Positions 1-5,647 of a DNA stretch of 6,207 nt are shown piece by piece. The notes under the pieces were generated by a model, which was given only the letters and a program-made list of their open reading frames with translations, did not search any database and was not told the origin of the DNA. Positions within the stretch are counted from its first letter, which is position 1, and every line of letters begins with the position of its first letter. The DNA is taken from assembly GCA_030597775.1 (NCBI GenBank), contig JAUVRF010000120.1:1-6207 (forward strand), in the 5' to 3' direction. Both the position numbers and the translations under genes were made by a program. Source of the DNA: Methanobacteriota archaeon (GTDB lineage: Archaea; Thermoplasmatota; DTKX01; GCA-020343715).

Positions 1-2
1 GC

Positions 3-2291
3 ACGAGCGGCCCGATCGTGGAACAGGGTCACCGGGACTCCCTGGGTGGATCCGGGGATGCGCGCGGACGTGTCCGTGTGGAGATCGAGGGATTGCAGGT
101 CTCGACCCTCTGGTCGGGTCAGGTGGCCTGCGAGCCCGGCAGCATGCTGAGGACGCTGATTGGCCCCTTCATCGACGCTCGGGAGGTGTCCCGGACGGCC
201 CTGGGTGCGATGGCGTTCACCTCCACCTGCAGGGCTACGGTGCAGGGTACGGCCCGGGTCATCGGGTCCACATCGGGACCCATCGGGGGCCCCGCGGGGG
301 GGGTCGAGTGGCGGGTCCCTGTGGGGATGACCCTGGAGGTCCCCGTGGTGACGGGCTGGCGTCTTTCGGGCGTCCTGTACCGTCCCTCGGCCACCCTCTC
401 GGAGGACCTGGCACGCCTGTCCGAGGCGATCTACGGAGCCGTCGGGTCATCGATCGGTTATCTGACCCACGGGCTCATGGATGCCGCGGAGTGGGTGGAG
501 GCCCAGCTCGAGGGCCTCTACGGCGACATGAGGGAGAGCCTGCTCTCGAAATCGGCCTACACCCTGTCCCAGGCCCTCTGGCGCATCGGGGAGTCCCTTG
601 TGGACCGCAACTTGGGAAGGTCCATCAACGGCTCCTGGGACCTGCTCATGGACCTCTTCGGTGACGACCTTCGGGAGATGCTGACCTGGGAGCTGGAACT
701 GATGGGAACACGCCTGCAGGTGGCCCTGGACCCCGAGCTGCAGCAGATCCGTGTGGACCTGGTCAGGGGCAAGGTCTCCCTCTCCGTGAGCGTGCGACGC
801 CTGTGCGATCCCCATCCGCCCTTCCGTCCCCAGCCCATCCAGGGCTACTACTGGGGCGTCTTCGGGGAGGCAACGCTGGACCTCGGGGACAAGGGGGCCT
901 CGTTGTACCTGGACCCCCTCACGCTGGAACACCCTTCGGTGATGACCCTGGTGGCAAGATGGGGGGACGAGCACAACGGGTCGGGAAGGGAGCTGGTGGT
1001 GGAGGCCCTGGAGGCGCGCAAGGCCCGGCGTACCTCGGGGCTCACCCTGAGCCAGCTGGTCGGTGGTGCGCGGTTGCTGTCATTTGGAGGGGGTTCCCTG
1101 GTCGATGCTGGTGTCGTTCTCCACGGGGACCTTGTCGACGAGGAGGCCGTGCGCGCACTGCTCAAGAAGGCCCTCAAGGCCGCGTGGCTGGCCAGCGTCC
1201 GCGGCTGGAAGGTGGGCGACCTCCTGGGCAGCACGGGCAAGGGACCGGACGCCGGTCTGTTCGTGGAGACCCTGCTGAGGGAGCTCTACTTCGCCCTCCT
1301 GGAGCAGGCGGCGGACCTGGTCGCCGAGATCGAGGCCTTCGTGGAGGTTGACCCCCCGGGGCCTGAATGGCCGATGGTGAGGGTGTCCCTGGTGCTGTCA
1401 CGGCCCCTCGAGGTGCTGCTGCCCCTGGAGAAATGGGTCGGCCGAGGCCTTCGGGACCTCCTCGGGATGGCCTCGTCGGGGGCGACCGGCACGTACGGGA
1501 ACGCGGCGCTGGGCCTGGCGTCATGCATTAGCGAGCATGTGCTGGTCCGAACGGAGCTCCTGTGGACGGTCGAGATGCCCCCGTGGATGGGGGCGCTGGG
1601 GGGTCCCGATATGCCCGACGAGGTGGGGCTTGTCCTGCGAGGCCAGGCGAACCTGGCGTCCCTGGCCGCCCTGGCGGGTCGTGGAGGTGGTGGGTGGGAG
1701 TCTCGGTTCGAGGTACTGCTCCGTGGTCTCCCTGGAGCCGCACTGGCCCTGGTGCCCGGGATGGGTTCGCCCGACTGGAAGTGGGTCGAGATCACCCTTC
1801 TCCGGGTCGTCCTCCGGGAGGCGGCCACGCCCCGGGTGCTGCTATCACAGGTGCTGTACGATGCCCTTGGCAGGGATGCGGACCTGGAGTTCGTGGAGGT
1901 GGTCAACGCATGGGACCGGATCGTGGACCTGGAGGGATACATCCTGGAGGACGATGCGGGGAGGTTCGAGGTGCGGGGGCACCATCCCCTCCTTCCGGGG
2001 GACCACCTGCTGGTGGTTCGTAACGGGTCGGCCTCCCACCGGGAATGGGGGTTCGTGCCCGACGCGGACCGGATGGGCCTGAGGCTCTCCAACGATGGCG
2101 ATCTGGTGGCACTGTCCGCCCCGGACGGGACCCGACTCGACCTGGTGGCCTGGGAGGGACATCTTCCGGGATGGGAGGGACTTGAGGCCGGGGAGGGGCA
2201 GGCCCTCAGGCGGGGGGAGGGCGACCTGGACCGTTGTGAGCCGTCCGCGTGGACGGTGGAGATGCCGGCGCCACGCAGGTCGGGCGGGTGA
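3..2291 (+). CDS. Lamin-tail-domain (LTD) protein, 5' end outside the window
   Basis: This is an open frame running from the left edge to a TGA at 2289-2291. The first start-like codon is a GTG at 18, but the frame is open to base 3 and no ribosome binding site fits in front of it, so the gene most likely begins upstream. Counting from that GTG, 757 residues are visible. Residues ~605-750 are an LTD: LLSQVLYDALG, then D-EFVEVVNAWD, VDLEGYILEDD, LLPGDHLLVV, LSNDGDLVALS and TRLDLVAW, the usual order of strands and turns in this Ig-like fold. Residues ~1-600 are unrecognised: predominantly amphipathic helices (for example ~126-232 and ~374-440) alternating with beta strands (~231-261, ~452-468), with no obvious membrane helix. 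LTDs occur in secreted and surface proteins of bacteria and archaea, usually as a binding or accessory module, so an extracellular place is likely but any signal peptide would lie off the edge. It converges on the minus-strand pair. The LTD call is firm; the overall function is unknown. Confidence 0.85.
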   Translation, partial: TSGPIVEQGHRDSLGGSGDARGRVRVEIEGLQVSTLWSGQVACEPGSMLRTLIGPFIDAREVSRTALGAMAFTSTCRATVQGTARVIGSTSGPIGGPAGGVEWRVPVGMTLEVPVVTGWRLSGVLYRPSATLSEDLARLSEAIYGAVGSSIGYLTHGLMDAAEWVEAQLEGLYGDMRESLLSKSAYTLSQALWRIGESLVDRNLGRSINGSWDLLMDLFGDDLREMLTWELELMGTRLQVALDPELQQIRVDLVRGKVSLSVSVRRLCDPHPPFRPQPIQGYYWGVFGEATLDLGDKGASLYLDPLTLEHPSVMTLVARWGDEHNGSGRELVVEALEARKARRTSGLTLSQLVGGARLLSFGGGSLVDAGVVLHGDLVDEEAVRALLKKALKAAWLASVRGWKVGDLLGSTGKGPDAGLFVETLLRELYFALLEQAADLVAEIEAFVEVDPPGPEWPMVRVSLVLSRPLEVLLPLEKWVGRGLRDLLGMASSGATGTYGNAALGLASCISEHVLVRTELLWTVEMPPWMGALGGPDMPDEVGLVLRGQANLASLAALAGRGGGGWESRFEVLLRGLPGAALALVPGMGSPDWKWVEITLLRVVLREAATPRVLLSQVLYDALGRDADLEFVEVVNAWDRIVDLEGYILEDDAGRFEVRGHHPLLPGDHLLVVRNGSASHREWGFVPDADRMGLRLSNDGDLVALSAPDGTRLDLVAWEGHLPGWEGLEAGEGQALRRGEGDLDRCEPSAWTVEMPAPRRSGG
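1830..2267 (+). other. Lamin-tail domain (LTD) at the C-terminus of the plus-strand gene
   Basis: The stretch shows the LTD hallmarks in order: a leading strand ending in a hydrophobic-VLYDALG motif, an acidic D-EFVEV strand, a VDLEGY turn where most family members have a 'dLsGW' motif, LLPGDHLLVVRNG, then LSNDGDLVALSAPDGTRLDLVAW. It closes with an R-GEGD...PSAWTVEMPAP segment, comparable to the 'R...d....W....PtPG' end seen in many LTDs. The Trp usually found in the G-W motif is Tyr here. Assignment rests on motif recognition, not on a profile search. Confidence 0.8.
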
Positions 2292-2321
2292 CGGCCGTTG
2301 CGACCCCGCCTGCTCCACCCT
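2292..2321. other. 30-base gap between convergent genes
   Basis: This is the only intergenic DNA in the window, between the TGA of the plus-strand gene and the TAG (2322-2324, minus strand) of the surface-protein gene. It is GC-rich, and I see neither a convincing hairpin followed by a T-run nor the pyrimidine/T-rich tract typical of archaeal termination on either strand. If transcripts end near here, the signals must lie inside the opposing coding regions. Confidence 0.7.
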
Positions 2322-5300
2322 CTACTCGTCGTCCCTCGGGGGCCGCGTGGACGCCTGGGGGGTCTCGTCCGGCCTGGGGGGCCGCGGTGGCTGCTGGGGC
2401 GCTGGAGCGGGTCCGGGAGGAGCCTGGCCCGGGGGTGGGGCCTGGCCCGAGGGTGGAGCCTGGCCCGGGGGTGGGGCCTGTTGCGGTGGCGGCATGGAAG
2501 CCACGCCGGGCGGTGGCGCCATCGGCGTGGTCGGTCCGATGCCCATCTTCTTGAGGCGGCGCTCGTACTGGTTGTCCACGTACATCCGCGTCAGCGGGTA
2601 GGCCACGAGAAGTACGACCACGAGGATGAGTATGCCCCACACGAGGCCGGTGTTGGCCGCGTAGAAGCTCTCCACCTCCTTCTCCTCCTGCTTGATCGTG
2701 AAGTTGGTGAAGTCCCCGTTGCCCGCGTAGTCCAATGCGACGATGGACACGTAGGTGGTCTTGTTGCCACCCAGGATGACGGGGTGGGAGAACTCGCCCG
2801 TCTCGTTGACGTACACCTCCTCTGCGTAGTAGGTGATGCCATCGGTCCCGTGGGCCAGCCAGACGTTCGCCGTCGCCTCGGTTATGCCGACGACGGTGTA
2901 GAAGGACTCCTTGGTCCTGGCGATCTCGTTGAGGACACCATCGAGGAACACCTGGGGTGCGAGGGTGTCAAGGGTGATGATCACGCCTATGATGCGGTAG
3001 TTGCCCGCCTCGTCGGTGACCCTGAGGGTCACGTAGTTCTCGCCCTCGTCCAGGTTGATCTCGGTCTGGAAGTATCCATCGATGACGGGGACGATCTTGC
3101 CCTCGATGTAGAGGGTGGTGCCGACCTCGGTCTCGCCCGTGACGCTGAGGATGCGGGTGTTGACGATGTCACCGTCCTCCAGCGACATGTTCGTGATGTA
3201 CGGGGCCGTCAGGTCGATGATGAGGGGTATCGTCCTGGTCTCCTCGTTGCCGGCCTCGTCCACGGCGAAGATGACCAGGTCGAAGGGGCCCTCCTCGACG
3301 ACCGTGACGTTGGTCTCGAAGTTGCCCATCCAGTCTATGGCGATGCTGATGTTGTTGACCGTTATCTGGTCGTACAGCACATCCACGTCCGTGAAGCCAT
3401 CCAGGATGAATATCGAGGTGTTGATGATCTCTCCGTCCTCCGGGCCTCGCACGGTGATGACCGGTGGGTCGGGGTCGTAGTAGATGTTCCAGTAGACGAA
3501 CCTGTGGTTCCTTGCGATGTCCTCGGCGTCGATGACGATGACGTTGTTCCCCTTGAGGAGGTCGACGGTGTGGGTCCATATGCCGTTCTCGTTGGGGACG
3601 TTCACCCCGTTTATCTTCATCTTGGCCCCCTCCAGGTCCGTGTAACCGCCCATCACGAAGGAGGGCTTGTTCGTGCGCAGACCGTCCTTCGGATGTGACA
3701 CGACCACGATGGGTGCGATGGAGTCCAGGAGGATGTACCGTACCTCCTTTGCTATGTTGCCAGCGTAGTCGGTGGCAATGATCACGAGGGTGTTGTTGCC
3801 CTCGTTCAGGTTGATATTCTTGTTGAAGGTACTTCCGTAGAAGGGTATGTACTCGCCGTTGATGGTCAGCGTGATAACGTCCGGGTCGGTCGTGCCCAGG
3901 ATCGTCGTCTGCGAGCTGTTGGTGATGGTGTTGGGCGGCCCTGGCTTGATGAGGGTCAGTTCCGGGGCCGTGGTGTCCACGGTCACGTTGGTGATGGTGA
4001 TGTTGGCGTAGATGCCGTTGGGGTAGTTGGCCCAGTCGTAGGCCCGGACGAAGATGGTGTAGATGCTGTCCAGGGCGGGGTCCATGTACAGGTCCCAGAC
4101 GGCTGTGCCAGAGGCGTTGAGCCAGATCTTCCTGTGCCACAATGGCTCGGGGTCGAAGCTGACCTGGACGACGCGTGCGTGGGAGTGGGCATCCATGCAC
4201 GTCCCCCTGACGGTCAGGTTGTCGGTGTTCTGCACGTGGTTGGTGGAGGGAGCGATCACGGTGAGGTCCGGGGGCTGGTTGTCGAAGAACCTCAGCTCCT
4301 CCTTGAAGTCCCGGTTGAAGTCGATGGCGGGACCGGTAACCCTCTGATTGCCGCCGACCAGGAAGGCGGTGAAGCTGTGGATGGTGAAGGTCCGGGTCTC
4401 CCGTACCACCCATTCCCGCTCCGAGTGATTGCCCAGCCATCCATCGATGTCGGCCGTGTAAGGTCTGAACAGCCGGTCCCCGGCCGCGTTCTCGAACTCC
4501 ACGGTGTTGTAGCTGCACGGCATGCTGTTCTGCCAGGTCGCCGTGAAGTCAAGGTACCTCCACGAGGTGACGGTGTACGCGCCTCCGGAGACACGGGCCA
4601 TCGCCTTCCTGTGGGTGGTCCCGTAGATCTCCAGGATGGTATTTACAGCGTTGTAATCGGCCTGGGCTCCGTCGTTGACGTTGTACGAGTCCTCCAGGGT
4701 GGCGCAGATGAAGCTGTCGAAGTAGATGCCGCCACCGTCGTTGTCGAATATGTACCAGTTCTTGAACACGGGGCGGTCCCACATACTGCTCACAAAGGCG
4801 AGGAAGACGCCCTGGCCACCGTTACCGATGGAGGTCAACCTGTCCAGGTACTTGGAGTGGGGGATCGAGCAGTCCACGATGAGGCGGATGCCGTCCTGGG
4901 TGTTGTTCTTGGCCCAGGAATCGTCCAACCGGAACTCCACCACACGCACGGCCAGGTTCGCGTAGATGCCGTATCCAGAGTTGAGGTACGCCTCGTTGTC
5001 CCTCATCATGAAACGGCCCTTGTCCGTCGAGGCGCTGAGGAAGATGCCGTCCTGATTGGAGCTGGTCACGTTGTTGCCGTGGACGATGACCTTGACCTCG
5101 GTGGTGCCCAGGTCGGGCACGTTGATGCGTATCCCGTAGCCCGAGGCGTTGATGACGTGGTTGTGGCTGATGTCCAGACCCGCCGCGTAGCCGGAGGTGG
5201 GGGTGTTCACCTGGATGCCGTTGCCTCCGGAACGGTCGATGGTGCAGTTGGTCACCTGGGCACGCCAGCTGTTGATGGTGATGCCGTCGGTACCGGTGAG

Positions 5301-5645
5301 GTCGCACCCGTCCATCGACAGGCGGCCGGCGGACGAGATGGAGAAGTGACTGCCCGACGAGGATATGGTCCCGTCCTTGACGGTGAACCGTGCGTTGGTG
5401 GTCAGGGAGATCTCGTGGGTCCCGATACCGGTGAACCTGAGGTCCACATCGGTGAGGGACAGGTGGCCGTTGCCGATGATATGGATCGAGCCGGTGATGG
5501 TGATCTGCCTGTTCGAGAAGGTGGTGCTGTCCGATATGACCCAGTCACCGGAGGCCGGGGGGTTCGTCTGGGCGGAGGCCGAGAGGGCCACCGCGACCAT
5601 CGCAAGCAGGGTCACAATTGCCAATAGGGCGATCAAGCGCTTCAT
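2322..5645 (-). CDS. Surface-anchored protein with beta-helix, Ig-like repeats, membrane helix and Pro-rich cytoplasmic tail
   Basis: The product is 1107 aa. Residues 1-25 are a signal peptide (MKR, hydrophobic core, SASA|Q cleavage site). Residues ~36-318 form a right-handed parallel beta-helix: Gly-Ile/Val rung motifs (DGITI, NGIQV, YGIRI, DGIFL, YGIYA, DGIRL, QGVFL, GGIYF) have their Gly at 121, 143, 171, 200, 226, 252, 279 and 306. Residues ~336-430 look like a beta-sandwich linker. Six Ig-like repeats follow (~461-986). Residues ~1000-1020 are a membrane helix (GLVWGILILVVVLLVAYPL), and basic residues after it (YERRLKK) put the ~87-residue Pro-rich tail in the cytoplasm. The ectodomain holds 18 N-X-S/T sequons. 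I chose the ATG at 5645 because it opens the signal peptide and has a Shine-Dalgarno sequence; the frame extends to 5825 but that part encodes an Arg/Pro-rich shadow of the upstream gene. Similar beta-helix domains are often labelled NosD-like or pectate-lyase-like, but no catalytic set is evident. Adhesion, envelope structure or glycan binding are plausible; the role is unproven. Confidence 0.9.
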   Translation of the reverse strand: MKRLIALLAIVTLLAMVAVALSASAQTNPPASGDWVISDSTTFSNRQITITGSIHIIGNGHLSLTDVDLRFTGIGTHEISLTTNARFTVKDGTISSSGSHFSISSAGRLSMDGCDLTGTDGITINSWRAQVTNCTIDRSGGNGIQVNTPTSGYAAGLDISHNHVINASGYGIRINVPDLGTTEVKVIVHGNNVTSSNQDGIFLSASTDKGRFMMRDNEAYLNSGYGIYANLAVRVVEFRLDDSWAKNNTQDGIRLIVDCSIPHSKYLDRLTSIGNGGQGVFLAFVSSMWDRPVFKNWYIFDNDGGGIYFDSFICATLEDSYNVNDGAQADYNAVNTILEIYGTTHRKAMARVSGGAYTVTSWRYLDFTATWQNSMPCSYNTVEFENAAGDRLFRPYTADIDGWLGNHSEREWVVRETRTFTIHSFTAFLVGGNQRVTGPAIDFNRDFKEELRFFDNQPPDLTVIAPSTNHVQNTDNLTVRGTCMDAHSHARVVQVSFDPEPLWHRKIWLNASGTAVWDLYMDPALDSIYTIFVRAYDWANYPNGIYANITITNVTVDTTAPELTLIKPGPPNTITNSSQTTILGTTDPDVITLTINGEYIPFYGSTFNKNINLNEGNNTLVIIATDYAGNIAKEVRYILLDSIAPIVVVSHPKDGLRTNKPSFVMGGYTDLEGAKMKINGVNVPNENGIWTHTVDLLKGNNVIVIDAEDIARNHRFVYWNIYYDPDPPVITVRGPEDGEIINTSIFILDGFTDVDVLYDQITVNNISIAIDWMGNFETNVTVVEEGPFDLVIFAVDEAGNEETRTIPLIIDLTAPYITNMSLEDGDIVNTRILSVTGETEVGTTLYIEGKIVPVIDGYFQTEINLDEGENYVTLRVTDEAGNYRIIGVIITLDTLAPQVFLDGVLNEIARTKESFYTVVGITEATANVWLAHGTDGITYYAEEVYVNETGEFSHPVILGGNKTTYVSIVALDYAGNGDFTNFTIKQEEKEVESFYAANTGLVWGILILVVVLLVAYPLTRMYVDNQYERRLKKMGIGPTTPMAPPPGVASMPPPQQAPPPGQAPPSGQAPPPGQAPPGPAPAPQQPPRPPRPDETPQASTRPPRDDE
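2409..2480 (-). repeat. 18-bp tandem repeat encoding QAPPPG hexapeptides in the cytoplasmic tail
   Basis: Four in-phase 18-bp units (2463-2480, 2445-2462, 2427-2444, 2409-2426) encode QAPPPG, QAPPSG, QAPPPG and QAPPGP, residues 1056-1079 of the surface protein. The first and third units are identical at the nucleotide level and the second differs from them at two positions, so recent unit duplication or slippage is likely. The array lies after the membrane helix, in a region of flexible Pro/Gln/Gly sequence. Confidence 0.9.
2586..2648 (-). other. C-terminal membrane anchor of the 1107-aa surface protein
   Basis: Residues ~1000-1020 form an uninterrupted hydrophobic stretch (LVWGILILVVVLLVAYPL). 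It follows an acidic juxtamembrane segment (KQEEKEVES) and precedes a basic one (YERRLKK), which by the positive-inside rule puts the N-terminal ectodomain outside and the Pro-rich tail inside. No sortase, PGF-CTERM or lipobox motif is visible, so this helix is probably retained as the permanent anchor. Confidence 0.88.
2688..4265 (-). repeat. Array of six Ig-like repeats (protein-level)
   Basis: Residues ~461-986 contain six diverged Ig-like beta-sandwich repeats. Five of them end in an A-x-D-x-A-x-N type strand motif: ATDYAGN (624), AEDIARN (707), AVDEAGN (794), VTDEAGN (876) and ALDYAGN (970). The first repeat has the weaker AYDWAN (535). The closing Asn residues are 82-94 residues apart. 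Repeats are joined by short hinges ending in AP or PP (DTTAP, DSIAP, DPDPP, DLTAP, DTLAP). The pattern resembles the bacterial/archaeal Ig-like families near glucodextranase domain B. I infer a rod-like stalk lifting the beta-helix from the membrane. No DNA-level repetition is apparent, so the repeats are old. Confidence 0.85.
4692..5540 (-). other. Right-handed parallel beta-helix domain
   Basis: Residues ~36-318 show periodic short strands with Asn/Gly turns. Eight rungs carry a (D/N/Y/G/Q)-G-(I/V)-x-(hydrophobic) motif, the Gly-Gly spacing being 22, 28, 29, 26, 26, 27 and 27 residues. The N-terminal part (~36-118) lacks that motif but continues the strand-turn pattern and probably forms the cap and first coils. 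Comparable domains belong to the PbH1/NosD/pectate-lyase-like superfamily, which covers carbohydrate enzymes, adhesins and structural surface proteins; I cannot pick out a catalytic Asp/Arg/Lys set. Confidence 0.82.
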
Positions 5646-5647
5646 CA
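5643..5647 (-). promoter_or_regulatory. TGATG stop-start overlap (translational coupling)
   Basis: On the minus strand the TGA of the upstream gene (5647-5645) shares its last base with the ATG of the downstream gene (5645-5643). One-base overlaps of this kind normally mean that both genes are on one transcript and that ribosomes ending the first can restart on the second. Confidence 0.85.

Noticed and set aside
1..7. GCACGAG at the left end and AAGCTT (HindIII site, 6201-6206) at the right end as cloning-derived ends
   Set aside because: The first resembles a cDNA-library adaptor end and the second a restriction-cut clone end, but both read through in the coding frames (at the right edge AAGCTT falls within the S-F codons before YATDIAGN), so they are as likely to be native sequence. 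Noted in case of chimera concerns.
18..20. GTG at 18 as a true start of the LTD gene
   Set aside because: The frame is open to the left edge, no ribosome binding site or signal peptide is visible, and the following residues do not look like an N-terminus.
287..303. GC palindrome and a run of eight G (296-303) as a hairpin or frameshift site
   Set aside because: It lies inside the LTD gene, and the frame continues with the same character on both sides, so there is no sign of a frameshift. A single hairpin in such GC-rich DNA carries little weight.
1286..2092. 268-codon minus-strand frame opposite the LTD region
   Set aside because: It is Arg/Ser/Pro/Thr-rich without recognisable motifs, and the plus strand carries the clear LTD.
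1562..2268. Near-identical 18-base stretches (17 of 18) at about 1562 and 2250, both encoding WTVEMP
   Set aside because: A single short match in codon-biased DNA with different flanks and different predicted structural positions; probably chance.
2298..3698. 466-codon open frame on the plus strand, opposite the surface-protein gene
   Set aside because: Its translation is rich in Val, Asp, Gly and His with no domain logic, as expected from the antisense of GC-rich coding DNA. The minus strand has a coherent Ig-repeat protein over the same bases.
3169..4518. 449-codon minus-strand frame overlapping the Ig repeats in another phase
   Set aside because: The translation is dominated by Arg, His, Gln and Pro, typical of a frame-shifted reading of GC-rich DNA.
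4134..5627. 497-codon open frame on the plus strand, opposite the beta-helix domain
   Set aside because: It has the same Val/Asp/Gly-rich antisense composition, while the minus strand encodes a signal peptide and a regular beta-helix here.
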